Of a stretch of 64,000 bases of DNA, positions 7,798 through 16,796 are shown piece by piece. Position numbers and translations under genes: made by a program. The notes under the pieces are model-generated. The model did not search any database and was not told the origin of the DNA. It saw only the letters and a list, made by a program, of their open reading frames with translations. Each line of letters begins with the position of its first letter. The stretch's first letter is position 1. Source of the DNA: CADDYT01 sp035294125 (GTDB lineage Bacteria; Chloroflexota; Ktedonobacteria; Ktedonobacterales; Ktedonobacteraceae); assembly GCA_035294125.1 (NCBI GenBank), contig DATGLM010000069.1:21414-85413 (forward strand). The letters are read 5' to 3'.

Positions 7798-8672
7798 ACG
7801 CGGGCATGGATACTACAGGCGCATCTCCTTTTATTGATATACAGCATGTGAGCTATGTATATACACAGCAGAGCAAGGGCGAGCCACACAGGCAACAGCA
7901 GGTGCAGGCGCTGCGCGACATCTGCCTGAGCGTGCAGTCGGGTGAGTATGTCGCGGTGTTGGGGCATAATGGCAGCGGCAAATCGACGCTGGCGCGCCAT
8001 TGCAACGCGCTGCTCACTCCTGACAGCGGGCGCGTGCTGGTCGCAGGCATGGATACCAGCGACGAGACGATGCAGCGCGCTATTCGCGACCGCGTGGGCA
8101 TGATCTTCCAGAATCCTGACAACCAGATCATCGCCACCGTTGTGGAGGACGATGTGGCCTGGGCCTTGACCATGCGCGGCCTGCCTGTCCCGTTGATTCG
8201 CGAGCGCGTGGAGGAGGCAATGGAGGCGGTGGGCATCAGCAGCCTGCGCAAGCGAGCGCCGCAGCAGCTTTCGGGCGGCCAGAAGCAGCGGTTGGCCATC
8301 GCCGGAGTGCTGGCCCTGCGCCCGCAATGCATTCTCGCCGACGAGGCCACCGCCCAGCTCGACCCGCTCTCACGCGGCGAGATCGTGGCGCTGCTGCATG
8401 ACCTTAATCGCGCACTGGGCCTGACCGTCATTCAGGTCACGCACTTTCTGGAAGAGGCCGTGCTGGCACAGCGCATCGTCATCCTGGAGCAAGGGCAGAT
8501 CGTGATGGAAGGGCCACCATCGAGTATCTTCAGCGACCTTGAGCGGCTGCGCCGCTTAAAACTCGCTATTCCTGAACCAATCGAGCTGGCTTCACGACTG
8601 CGCGCAACCGGCCTGCCCATCTCGCGGGAGGCGCTGACGGTGGAAGCTATCGCACGGGAGATTGCGCGTTGA
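7794..8672 (+). CDS. ecfA1: ECF transporter ATP-binding subunit EcfA1
   Basis: This 292-residue ABC ATPase energises vitamin or metal uptake at the inner membrane. Walker A GHNGSGKST is at 57-65, the Q loop FQNPDNQ at 105-111 (the FQNP form is typical of ECF/CbiO ATPases), the signature LSGGQKQR at 159-166 and Walker B ILADEA at 180-185. The start ATG overlaps the preceding stop by four bases and the stop overlaps the next start, so stoichiometric coupled expression is likely. Confidence 0.9.
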   Translation: MNAGMDTTGASPFIDIQHVSYVYTQQSKGEPHRQQQVQALRDICLSVQSGEYVAVLGHNGSGKSTLARHCNALLTPDSGRVLVAGMDTSDETMQRAIRDRVGMIFQNPDNQIIATVVEDDVAWALTMRGLPVPLIRERVEEAMEAVGISSLRKRAPQQLSGGQKQRLAIAGVLALRPQCILADEATAQLDPLSRGEIVALLHDLNRALGLTVIQVTHFLEEAVLAQRIVILEQGQIVMEGPPSSIFSDLERLRRLKLAIPEPIELASRLRATGLPISREALTVEAIAREIAR

Positions 8673-9529
8673 CAGAACCAATCATCATTACAGAACACCT
8701 GACACATATCTACAATCCGGGGCCGCAGCAGAAGGTGGCGCTGCGCAATATTACCCTGGAGATCGAGCAGGGCAGTTGCGCGGCCATCATCGGCATCACC
8801 GGCTCCGGTAAATCGACGCTGGTGCAGCACTTTAACGGGCTGCTGCTGCCAACGAGCGGGCGTGTGATCGTCAACGGCATTGACCTCAGCGCGAAGGGCG
8901 TGGATATGAAGGCGCTGCGCCAGCGTGTCGGCATGTTGTTCCAGTTTCCAGAGGCACAATTATTTGAGCGCACGGTCTTTGCCGATGTAGCCTTCGGGCC
9001 GCGCCGCATGAACTTAGAGCGGCGCGAGGTGCGCAGGCGCGTCTTTCATGCCCTCGACACGGTCGGCCTACCCCACTCCACCTTCGCCTCGCGCTCGCCT
9101 TTTGCTCTGAGCGGCGGTCAGATGCGGCGCGTGGCGCTGGCCGGAGTGCTGGCCATGTCTCCCTCGGCGCTCATTCTCGATGAACCGACCAGCGGGTTGG
9201 ATGCTGATGCCCGCGAGGAATTTTATTACTACCTGCAGCGCATCAAGCAAGAGGAGGGCGTGACGATTGTGCTGGTCTCGCACGACATGGCCGAGGTGAC
9301 CGCCCTTGCCGACTGGCTCTGTGTGCTGCACCAGGGCAATCTGGTGATGCAGGGGATACCCCGTCATGTCTTCGCCAATGGGGACCAACTGCACAAGTGG
9401 GGTCTGGCCGCGCCGCCTTTGAGCGAACTGCTCGCCCTCCTGCGGCAGCAGGGCATGGCAATTCCCCCGGAGACGCTGACGCTGGATGAGGCATTCGACC
9501 TGTTGAAGGTCAAGGACAGGATCATGTAA
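8669..9529 (+). CDS. ecfA2: ECF transporter ATP-binding subunit EcfA2
   Basis: This is the second ATPase of the heterodimeric energising module, 286 residues. It has Walker A GITGSGKST (42-50), Q loop FQFPEAQLF, signature LSGGQ (147-151) and Walker B LILDEP (168-173). The start codon is TTG, overlapping the previous stop as TTGA. That rare start is supported by the overlap and by alignment of the N terminus with EcfA1. A C-terminal helical extension is present, as in other EcfA proteins. Confidence 0.9.
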   Translation: MTEPIIITEHLTHIYNPGPQQKVALRNITLEIEQGSCAAIIGITGSGKSTLVQHFNGLLLPTSGRVIVNGIDLSAKGVDMKALRQRVGMLFQFPEAQLFERTVFADVAFGPRRMNLERREVRRRVFHALDTVGLPHSTFASRSPFALSGGQMRRVALAGVLAMSPSALILDEPTSGLDADAREEFYYYLQRIKQEEGVTIVLVSHDMAEVTALADWLCVLHQGNLVMQGIPRHVFANGDQLHKWGLAAPPLSELLALLRQQGMAIPPETLTLDEAFDLLKVKDRIM

Positions 9530-9533
9530 AAGT

Positions 9534-10568
9534 ATGTTCAGCAGAATTTCGCTCGGTGTTTACTATCCCGGCAACAGTCCTTTACATAGATTGCAGGCGC
9601 GTACAAAGCTGCTGGTGATGATGTGGCTGGCGGTTGTCGTGGCGATAGCCAACGGCAATGAGTGGCATTTCGCGCCGTACATCGCCGTGGTCGCCCTGCT
9701 CCTGCTTGCCATCGTTCTGTCGGGCATCCCTCCGCGTGTGCTGTGGCAGCGCCTCTGGCTGCTGCTCCTGCTCACCCTGATTGGTATCCTGCCCGCTATT
9801 TTCTTCACCAACGTCGGAACAAAGATTCTCGCTACCTACGGTCCCTGGCCCGTCGCCTATGGCACGCTTCGGCTCACGATGCTCAGCTTGAGCATCGTGC
9901 CGCTGGCCTACCTGCTGGCTTCGCTGTTGCCCAGTTCAACCCTGCGAGCCATGCGCAAGCGTATATGGTTCCGCTTTACGCGCACACTGGTACTGCTACT
10001 GACCATCGTCGCGCTTATCTTCCTCTGGCTCACGCGCCACTCGCACGGCTACTCCCTGCTGCCGCTGGGACCAATTGTGCTGACCTACGACGGCGTCTGG
10101 TACACCATGGCCTTCTTCGTGGCCTTTCTCACCCTCTACACCTTCTCCTTGCTGCTCACCATGACCACTTCCCCCATCGCCCTGATCGAGGGCATGACTC
10201 TGCTCATGACGCCCCTGCGCTGGCTGAAATTGCCGGTCGATGACTTCGCCCTCATGACACTGATCGCCCTGCGCTTCGTGCCAACCCTCATCGAAGAGGC
10301 CGAACAGCTCATCAAGGCCCAGATTGCGCGCGGGGCCGACCTCACGCAGGGAACGCTGCGCGAGCGCCTGCAAAGCGTTACCATGCTCTTCGTGCCGTTC
10401 ATCCAATCCACCCTGCGCCGCGCCTCCGAACTGGCAACCGCGCTCGAAGCACGTGGCTACCAGTCCGAAAAGCGCCAGACTCTCCTGCACGAGAAAGCAA
10501 TCCAGTGGATTGATATCCTTGTCGTTCTGGTTGTAGCCCTGGTTACAGTCGGCTCACTGCTCCTGTAA
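9534..10568 (+). CDS. ecfT: ECF transporter transmembrane subunit EcfT
   Basis: EcfT is the membrane scaffold linking S component and ATPases. It has 344 residues with membrane helices near 25-65, 75-95, 105-125, 150-170, 190-215 and 320-344. Both coupling motifs of CbiQ/EcfT proteins are visible: AQIARGADL and, further on, LATALEARGYQ, whose Ala-Arg-Gly triplets dock into the ATPases. It starts four bases after the EcfA2 stop and closes the operon. It is longer than typical EcfT (about 265) because of extra hydrophobic segments in its middle. Confidence 0.85.
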   Translation: MFSRISLGVYYPGNSPLHRLQARTKLLVMMWLAVVVAIANGNEWHFAPYIAVVALLLLAIVLSGIPPRVLWQRLWLLLLLTLIGILPAIFFTNVGTKILATYGPWPVAYGTLRLTMLSLSIVPLAYLLASLLPSSTLRAMRKRIWFRFTRTLVLLLTIVALIFLWLTRHSHGYSLLPLGPIVLTYDGVWYTMAFFVAFLTLYTFSLLLTMTTSPIALIEGMTLLMTPLRWLKLPVDDFALMTLIALRFVPTLIEEAEQLIKAQIARGADLTQGTLRERLQSVTMLFVPFIQSTLRRASELATALEARGYQSEKRQTLLHEKAIQWIDILVVLVVALVTVGSLLL

Positions 10569-10653
10569 GTCGTCGCCTTCCAGAAACACGGTCCCCGCCT
10601 GTTTTCCTGTCTCCAATCCGAACTGCTGCTCACCGCTCGCTTGAACGAACTGG

Positions 10654-11619
10654 CTAGCGGCTGTTGGAAAAGGCGCGCCTCAGTGCGTCCATCTGATCGC
10701 GCACAGCCATTTGCGAGACCTTTGCGTCTGCCACCATATTGAATCCGTGAAACGCGCCTGGATAGACATGCAGTTCGGTGGGCACGCCTGCCCGCATCAG
10801 GCGGCGGGCATATTCCAGGTCTTCCTCCAGGAAAAGGTCAAGCGCGCCCACGCTGATGAAGGTGGGTGGCAGGCCCTCAAGGTGCTCGGCGCGGGCAGCG
10901 GCGGCATAGGGTGAGACGTCCGGTCCTCCAGGCTCCTGACCCAGCAGCGCGCTCCAGCCAAAGCGATTCGCCTCAGGCGTCCAGATGAATTCTCCCGTAT
11001 AGGGATGAGGCTCTGTCACTGTCACCGTACGATCATCGAGCATGGGGAAGATGAGGAGTTGAAAGATCAGCGGCACTTCGCCCCGATCGCGGGTAAGCAG
11101 CGCCAATGCGGCTGTCAATCCGCCGCCCGCGCTTGCGCCACCGATGGCAATACGGGCGGCGTCCACGCCCAGTTCCTCAGCATGCGTATAGAGCCACTGC
11201 AAGGCCGCGTAACAGTCTTCGACCGGCCCCGGATGAGGTGTCTCAGGAGCCAACCGATAGTCCACCGAGACAGCGGCACACCCAACGGCTGACACGATGC
11301 CCTTGACACCGAGATCCTCCCCTTCGGCAGAGCCAATGACATAGCCGCCACCGTGAATCCAGAGCAAGGCCGGAAGAGGCTTTGCAACGTTGGTCGGCAA
11401 ATAGACCAGCACCCGTACATCGGGCGCGCCCTCCGCGCCAGGGACGTAGCGCTCGCTTACAGAAATGTCAGGGAACGCGGGCAGGTTCACGGACATGTTA
11501 GTCATCATCTCCGCAAATGAGGCGCGTATCAACGGCAATGCCTCTGTGGTGAGCGTCAGCGTGGGAAACGTGTCGAGCATCGCTACGAGTTCTGGATCAA
11601 CAAGATGCCTGGTGTTCAT
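10654..11619 (-). CDS. Alpha/beta-hydrolase esterase, hormone-sensitive-lipase family
   Basis: This cytoplasmic carboxylesterase of 321 residues has the oxyanion motif HGGGYV, the nucleophile elbow GGASAGG (usually GDSAGG, with Ser as nucleophile), a later Asp in SVGALDLFLEED and the catalytic His in AFHGFN near the C terminus. These mark bacterial HSL (family IV) esterases acting on short acyl esters. It lies 21 bases after the LLM oxidoreductase gene on the same strand, as the last gene of a catabolic cluster. Confidence 0.88.
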   Translation of the reverse strand: MNTRHLVDPELVAMLDTFPTLTLTTEALPLIRASFAEMMTNMSVNLPAFPDISVSERYVPGAEGAPDVRVLVYLPTNVAKPLPALLWIHGGGYVIGSAEGEDLGVKGIVSAVGCAAVSVDYRLAPETPHPGPVEDCYAALQWLYTHAEELGVDAARIAIGGASAGGGLTAALALLTRDRGEVPLIFQLLIFPMLDDRTVTVTEPHPYTGEFIWTPEANRFGWSALLGQEPGGPDVSPYAAAARAEHLEGLPPTFISVGALDLFLEEDLEYARRLMRAGVPTELHVYPGAFHGFNMVADAKVSQMAVRDQMDALRRAFSNSR

Positions 11620-11640
11620 CGTCTACTCCTTTGTTCACTG

Positions 11641-12705
11641 CTAGACTTCGGCCTTGACTTCATTGAGCAGGTCGATAAGTTGCCCCAGCGTGTTGAGGCG
11701 CTCATCAAGGGTTTGTCCCATCGCACCAACGTTCAGGGCCGTTACGCCTGCTCGCTGGTAGAGACGGAGCCGTTCGCGAACCATCTCCTTTGTCCCGATG
11801 AGATTGGTTTTGTGTACCAGATCATCGGGGATCAGCGCGATGGCCTCTTTGCGCTGCCCTCGCAGCCAGAGGTCCTGCACGCGCAGAGCAAGGTCCGCGT
11901 AACCCGCACGCTGGAAGACCGCATTGTAGAAATTGTGCTTGCGCGATCCCATCGCGCCCAGCGAGAATGCCAGTGGAATTTTGAGAGAAGCAAGCAGGGG
12001 TTCCAGGTCATCGGTGAAAGCGACAGTGCCAGCATGAACCTGGAGTTCCAGGTCGGCAAGGGATCGACCTGCCTTTCTCGCTCCTTCCTCAATCGGAGCA
12101 AAGAAGAGCTGTGCGTATTCTGGCATGAACGAGGTACCAAGCCATCCATCGGCAAGCTCACCCGTCAGTTCCAGATTTTTCGGCCCCAGCGTTGCCAGAT
12201 AGATGGGCAAATGGGGCCTCGGCTGGGCATCAGGCTTCAGGGCCTTACCCTCACCTCCTGGCAGGGGCAACTGATAGATCTCGCCGTTGTAGCTCAAACG
12301 CTCACCGAGAAAGACCTTGCGCACAATTTCGATCACTTCGCGCGTGCGCTGCAATGGGCGCGCAAAACGCACGCCGTGCCATCCCTCCATCACCTGCGGC
12401 CCGCTCACCCCCAGACCCAGGATAAAACGATCCTGAGAGAGTGCCGCCATCGTCAGCGCGGTCATGGCAATCATGGCAGGCGTGCGGGAACCGATCTGCA
12501 TAATGCCAGTCCCCAGGCGTATACGACTGGTTTTCGCGGCGGCGTAGGCCAGCGGAGTGACAGCATCGTAACCCCAGGCCTCAGCAGTCCAGGCGCTATC
12601 GACGCCGAGACGCTCAGCTTCCACTACGTAGGTGATCTGGCGCTCTAATTGAATCTCATTGACATCGGCAGCGTAAGGAGCACCGAATCCAATAGCCACT
12701 TTCAT
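11641..12705 (-). CDS. LLM-class, F420-type flavin-dependent oxidoreductase
   Basis: This TIM-barrel oxidoreductase of the luciferase-like family has 354 residues. It starts KVAIGFGAPYAADVNE and contains the family pattern RIRLGTGIMQIGSRTP, then DRFILGLGVSGPQV and GPKNLELTGELADGWLG. Members with this pattern usually use reduced coenzyme F420 and are common in actinobacteria and Chloroflexota. The substrate is unknown. AAAGGAAC before the ATG supports the start. Neighbouring SDR, esterase and a CoA-ligase remnant suggest catabolism of a lipid or aromatic acid. Confidence 0.85.
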   Translation of the reverse strand: MKVAIGFGAPYAADVNEIQLERQITYVVEAERLGVDSAWTAEAWGYDAVTPLAYAAAKTSRIRLGTGIMQIGSRTPAMIAMTALTMAALSQDRFILGLGVSGPQVMEGWHGVRFARPLQRTREVIEIVRKVFLGERLSYNGEIYQLPLPGGEGKALKPDAQPRPHLPIYLATLGPKNLELTGELADGWLGTSFMPEYAQLFFAPIEEGARKAGRSLADLELQVHAGTVAFTDDLEPLLASLKIPLAFSLGAMGSRKHNFYNAVFQRAGYADLALRVQDLWLRGQRKEAIALIPDDLVHKTNLIGTKEMVRERLRLYQRAGVTALNVGAMGQTLDERLNTLGQLIDLLNEVKAEV

Positions 12706-12748
12706 ACACGTTCCTTTCTCAGTTCAACGCTGTGGGCTTGTTAGCGCT

Positions 12749-12856
12749 CTACACATCCTCATCCGGCAAGATGCGGCGCCGCATCTTGCCCGCCGCTGTG
12801 CGATCCGGGTTCCCTCCACAACACAGATGGAGCAGAGCACGACCGATGAAGCCTCC
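12749..12856 (-). pseudogene. Remnant of an acyl-CoA synthetase C terminus
   Basis: Read on the minus strand, the 36 codons before TAG (12749-12751) include RTAAGKMRRRILPDED. This matches the conserved last-lysine loop and tail of AMP-forming acyl-CoA synthetases (GK..RR.L). In the same frame a stop lies just upstream and the preceding residues are not family-like, so only a scrap survives. A 26-bp perfect palindrome (12765-12790) falls exactly on the GKMRRR codons. Position between an SDR and an LLM oxidoreductase gene fits a lost ligase gene of that cluster. Chance similarity cannot be excluded. Confidence 0.4.
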
Positions 12857-12902
12857 TCAGAAAGCATTCCTTGCCAATCACGCTCAGGTTGAGAGATACG
12901 CA

Positions 12903-13811
12903 TCAGCTCTCCCGCCCGGGAATCTGGCCCATCATGTTGGCGTTCGGAGCAGCTTGCGCGACCAGTTCAGGCACAAGCGTGCGCATCTCTTCGACCGTCC
13001 ACAGTCCTTTTTTGAACCTTACAGGCCCGAGATGCCAGCCCTCTGCTACCCCGACCTTACCCCCACCGATATCGAAGACGCGCCCGGTGATCTCCTGCGA
13101 TTCGGTACTCGCTAACCAGGCAACCAGCGGCGAAACATGTTCTGGCCGCAAGTCGATATTGGCCTGGGCAGGCATGAGACCCTCCGTCAGGCGCGTGAGG
13201 GCAGAGGGCGCAAGCGCGTTAACGGTGACGCCATAGCGCCCCAGCTCCAGCGCGGCGATGACAGTAAAGGCAGCGATACCAGCCTTGGCGGCACCATAGT
13301 TGGTCTGGCCGACATTACCATAGATGCCAGAGGCCGACGTGGTGTTAATCAAGCGCCCCTGCACCGGCTGCCCTTCCTCCTTAAAACGCTGGCGCCAGTG
13401 ATTGGCCGCAAAATGCGAGGTGGCAAACGTGCCGCGCAGGTGTACCCGGATGACCGCATCCCAGTCCTCCGGCGTCATCGAAACCAGCATATGGTCGCGC
13501 AGAATACCGGCGTTATTCACCACGACATCCAGGCGACCAAACGTGTCGAGCGCAGCATTCACCAATCGCTGTGCCCCATCCCAGTCCGAGACATCATCGG
13601 TGTTGACGACGGCCTCGCCCCCCATCGCCAGGATCTCCTGTACCACCTCCTCCGCGGGCGTTTTGTCGGCCCCAACGCCTGCGGAAGAACCACCGAGGTC
13701 ATTGACAACGATTTTCGCCCCCTGACGCGCCAGCTCCAGCGCGTGAGCGCGCCCTAACCCTCTCCCTGCACCGGTAATGATCGCCACGCGATCCAGACAA
13801 ATTTTACTCAT
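12903..13811 (-). CDS. Short-chain dehydrogenase/reductase, 17-beta-HSD4-like
   Basis: The NAD(P)-dependent Rossmann enzyme has 302 residues. The cofactor loop TGAGRGLGRAH, the NDLGG segment, NNAG, and the active-site set Ser (TTSASG), Tyr and Lys (YGAAK) are intact. The NDLGGSSAGVGAD segment is typical of SDRs related to the dehydrogenase unit of peroxisomal multifunctional enzyme 2, which oxidises 3-hydroxyacyl-CoA or sterols. That fits beta-oxidation-type work with the neighbouring esterase and LLM enzyme. GGGAGGG upstream supports the ATG. Confidence 0.87.
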   Translation of the reverse strand: MSKICLDRVAIITGAGRGLGRAHALELARQGAKIVVNDLGGSSAGVGADKTPAEEVVQEILAMGGEAVVNTDDVSDWDGAQRLVNAALDTFGRLDVVVNNAGILRDHMLVSMTPEDWDAVIRVHLRGTFATSHFAANHWRQRFKEEGQPVQGRLINTTSASGIYGNVGQTNYGAAKAGIAAFTVIAALELGRYGVTVNALAPSALTRLTEGLMPAQANIDLRPEHVSPLVAWLASTESQEITGRVFDIGGGKVGVAEGWHLGPVRFKKGLWTVEEMRTLVPELVAQAAPNANMMGQIPGRES

Positions 13812-14073
13812 CAGTGTAGGACCCTCCCAGGATATCTCTATCCGGCCTCAACCTGGAGACCAGGCTGGAGAGCAGACGAAATAGCGTCAAAACGTATAAG
13901 CTAGCCCGTTCTAGCTCATAAGAGAATATATAACATAGCTCAGCCCGTTTGCCAGTGGCCCCTGGCGAGCAGGTACGACGCGTAGAGGCAAGAGGGATTG
14001 ATTTGTGGCTGATTGTATTGTGCAGGCGCAAAAAACGCAAGCGGTGCGCCCTCGGACGTTCAGAATAGCGCGC

Positions 14074-15606
14074 TCAGAGACGCTGAGGGAGAGAGAGCAA
14101 CGGCTGTACAGGACTGGCGGCAGCAGGAAAGACGAGTGCCTGCCCATCGCTGCCCGCGCTCGTCACATCCAGCAAGTGGAGCACGGTTGGCGCTACGTCC
14201 ATAACATCTGGTCCGGCGCTACTATCGACGATGTCACAGCCAGCAGGCAGATTTCCCAGCAGCAACACGCCATACATGCGATTGTTGCCGGAAACAACAG
14301 GATGCACCATATTGGGGGTCACCAGCGGCGTATAGAGATCCCCGCTAACATGATAGGCGCTGCGCAGCTCAAAGAGAATATCAGGGTAGGATTCGATGCT
14401 CTCTCCCCGGTAATACTCCTCACGCGCTCGCGCCCAGTGCACAACGGGTTGTCCCAGCACGCGCAGCCGTGCCAGCTTCAGCAACAATTCAGCCCGCAGC
14501 CGCTCGTAGCCATCACCCTCGCGCTCAGCTTTCGCCCGGTTGATCACAATGCCACCGAAGGGGCTTCTCCCGGCGAACTCAACCACATACGCCAGCGTCT
14601 CCTGCCGGTCAATAGCATCATTAATCTGCTGGCGCGGCTGATAGTAGGCCCGGCGCGATATCATTTCCTGCATATGCAGGTGTGTCAGGAGAGCCCACGT
14701 CCCGCTCTGAACACGCTCGCGCAAAAAGCGGCCATCAAAGAGGCGCGACGCGGCAGTTTGTGGAGTCAACAGGCCCTGAAAGCGCAACCATTCGTTGAGA
14801 TGCAAGCTGGAGACACAGCCGCGCCCCTGCCCGTAGCCACTCACCACTACCAGCACGCAGTCCTGCTCTATAGAGGAACGAAAACGCCCGATGATCTGGT
14901 CAAAAAGCCGGTAGAAATCAAGTATAGTATCGGCAAATTCGCCAGGACCGGGATAGGCCGGGTCGCCGGGGTCGCTATAGCGCCAGAGAAGACGCTGCAC
15001 GGCGGAGAGCGCGTCCAGTTGCAGGAAAAAGAGATCCCAGGGTTCGCGGGTGAAAAGTTCGAGGCCGAGCAGCGCCTGCTGCTCGCACCGCTCGGTAAGG
15101 GACTGGCAGAACAGGGCCAGTTCGTGCTTGCGCAGGGCGACAGCAGAATCTAGCGCGGGGGGAAAAGCAGCCGAAAGCGGCGTCTCTGCCGGAACGACGC
15201 TCTGCTCGCGTCCCACGCTCCCCACGGGTGGCAGCGAGAGCATCACCCCATTGACAGGCCACGCGGGATAAGCATAGCAAAGATTGAGAATACAGACACG
15301 CTTCCCCACCTCACTCGCTCTGTCCCAGAAGGTCTGACCGCGTGGAATCAGACGTTCAGGGGCAACCGCCTGTTCCCACAGCCCATCTGCTCGCACCTGC
15401 GCGCTGCCCACCAGTCCATGACGGGCAGGATTAAGACCGCTATAAATGCTCGTCCAGGCGGGCGCGGCCTCCGGCGGAAAGCTGGATGTGAGTTCCAGAA
15501 ACGGCGATTCCAGCATCAAGCGGCGCAGATGAGGCAGCGACGGGCCATAGACGCGCAAAAGGTCGGCATCCAGCCCGTCAATACCAAGCATTACCACACG
15601 TGTCAT
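14074..15606 (-). CDS. Alkaline-phosphatase-superfamily protein with degenerate metal site
   Basis: 510 residues show the phosphodiesterase/nucleotide-pyrophosphatase fold: GIDGLD at the N terminus, PAWTSIYSG with Thr52 as nucleophile, and HLNEWLRFQGLL. Several metal ligands appear lost. The His expected after Asp198 in the D..VQH..W pattern is Arg205, the SDHG motif is SGYG (256-259), and the GHR-type His near the C terminus is Asn442. It may therefore be a non-catalytic binding protein. GGAGAG before the ATG at 15606 decides the start. Ten extra codons upstream come from a palindromic repeat. No signal peptide is evident. Confidence 0.78.
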   Translation of the reverse strand: MTRVVMLGIDGLDADLLRVYGPSLPHLRRLMLESPFLELTSSFPPEAAPAWTSIYSGLNPARHGLVGSAQVRADGLWEQAVAPERLIPRGQTFWDRASEVGKRVCILNLCYAYPAWPVNGVMLSLPPVGSVGREQSVVPAETPLSAAFPPALDSAVALRKHELALFCQSLTERCEQQALLGLELFTREPWDLFFLQLDALSAVQRLLWRYSDPGDPAYPGPGEFADTILDFYRLFDQIIGRFRSSIEQDCVLVVVSGYGQGRGCVSSLHLNEWLRFQGLLTPQTAASRLFDGRFLRERVQSGTWALLTHLHMQEMISRRAYYQPRQQINDAIDRQETLAYVVEFAGRSPFGGIVINRAKAEREGDGYERLRAELLLKLARLRVLGQPVVHWARAREEYYRGESIESYPDILFELRSAYHVSGDLYTPLVTPNMVHPVVSGNNRMYGVLLLGNLPAGCDIVDSSAGPDVMDVAPTVLHLLDVTSAGSDGQALVFPAAASPVQPLLSLPQRL

Positions 15607-15637
15607 AACACTCTTCTCTCCTTCACTCTCATCCATG

Positions 15638-15720
15638 TCATTCTAAGCGGCAGCGAAGAATCTGAGACTCACCATTGAGCAAAAGGGGTTGCCGAGATTC
15701 TTCGCTGCCGTTCAGAATGA
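15638..15720. repeat. Dispersed palindromic repeat, family A copy 2
   Basis: The 26-base arms (15638-15663 and 15695-15720) pair with one mismatch (the A of TTCTAAGC). The centre ACCATTGAGCAAAAGG is shared with copy 3. The element separates two minus-strand genes. Confidence 0.85.
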
Positions 15721-15750
15721 GACGCGATGGACATTGCGGTGTTCCATGAC

Positions 15751-16476
15751 TCACATGCTGGCAGCATAGGGATGGATGGGCAGAATACGCTGCCAGTACA
15801 GCAGAACGTCTTCAACCATGTGCTCCTCACAGCGCACCAGGAAGATGTTGCGCCGGGTAACTTCCTGAAAGTAGGCGATCACATCAGCCTCAAGGTGCTG
15901 GCAGGTCGCTAAGGTCAGAATAGAGCGTTCGGCTCCCACCGGCACGCAGCGATAGCGCCGCGCCAGCTCATAGGGAAACAGGTGCAGGACGCGCGGCGCA
16001 GGATACTGTGAGAGAACGGAAAGCCGCGGTAACGTTTCTCTCTCTGCATTCTCACCCCCTTCACGCCCGTCCTCCTCCTGTAGACCCTGCTCCAACTCCC
16101 TCGCGCGTCTTTCATGCAGAAACATGGAGAAGTCCCCATCCTCCTCACGCTGCACCACCACAGCCTGGTGCGCGCGCAGGCGCTGGAGCATCGTCATCGC
16201 GGATGCTCCACTCAACACCTGTAGCTCGTATTCAACATCCACCAGCAGGTCGCGCAGGCGACGCGCTGCAGCCTGCGCACCACACAGGGACGCCCCCGCA
16301 AAAACGACCGCGCATACACTTCCGGCGTAGAGCACGCAATCGCTCTGCCGCACATTGCGACAGACGCGCCGGGCGACACGCCTCACACTTCCCGCCGACC
16401 TCTCGCTCAGCGCGATACATAAGAGAGCGAATTGCTCGTGCTGCTCCTGTCCGGCAGCCCTCTGCTTTGTCTCCAT
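15751..16476 (-). CDS. Degenerate GGDEF-like / MshEN-domain fusion protein
   Basis: Of 241 residues, about 15-100 resemble a nucleotide-cyclase (GGDEF) fold: heptad-like RVCRNVRQSDCVLYAG and AARRLRDLL, but with no GG(D/E)EF active site. The last 80 residues (LFPYELARRYRCVPVG...DVIAYFQEVTRRNIFLV) match the MshEN/GspE N-terminal domain, a family that in some ATPases binds c-di-GMP. A charged linker of Glu and Arg joins them. A signalling or secretion-ATPase adaptor role is possible. GGGGAGGAAAT fixes the ATG at 16476. It is too short to include the secretion ATPase. Confidence 0.55.
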   Translation of the reverse strand: METKQRAAGQEQHEQFALLCIALSERSAGSVRRVARRVCRNVRQSDCVLYAGSVCAVVFAGASLCGAQAAARRLRDLLVDVEYELQVLSGASAMTMLQRLRAHQAVVVQREEDGDFSMFLHERRARELEQGLQEEDGREGGENAERETLPRLSVLSQYPAPRVLHLFPYELARRYRCVPVGAERSILTLATCQHLEADVIAYFQEVTRRNIFLVRCEEHMVEDVLLYWQRILPIHPYAASM

Positions 16477-16796
16477 ATTTCCTCCCCTCACAACATCCAC
16501 CACTATACGACCCTGTTACAATACGATTGCTGCAATGCTTGTAACAACGCCGCCTGCACTGTTCCCACCATGGGTACAACATTCACCATTCATAATAAAG
16601 AGGCATTGTCGCAATTTGCTCATGATGCGGTTGTGATCTGGTTAAGAGAGATGCTCGCGAGGTGAAGAATTGGTGTATATTTAATAAGATCAATGCTTAA
16701 CTCAAGAATACTACATATCTACTCATCTACAACCTGCTTCCTACTTCTAATACAACTTACCTATGAGACACTGGAGCAGAAACAAGGGAAAATGAG
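16477..16796. other. Divergent intergenic region before the glycosyltransferase unit
   Basis: About 320 bases, becoming AT-rich towards the right. A 31-codon stretch from ATG 16570 looks helical but has no ribosome site and was not accepted as a gene. No clear promoter was found. Confidence 0.4.

Noticed and set aside
16570..16665. A 31-codon helical ORF (MGTTFTIHNKEALSQF...) before the glycosyltransferase unit
   Set aside because: No ribosome site or neighbour context and too short for a family call. It could be a gene remnant but nothing supports that.
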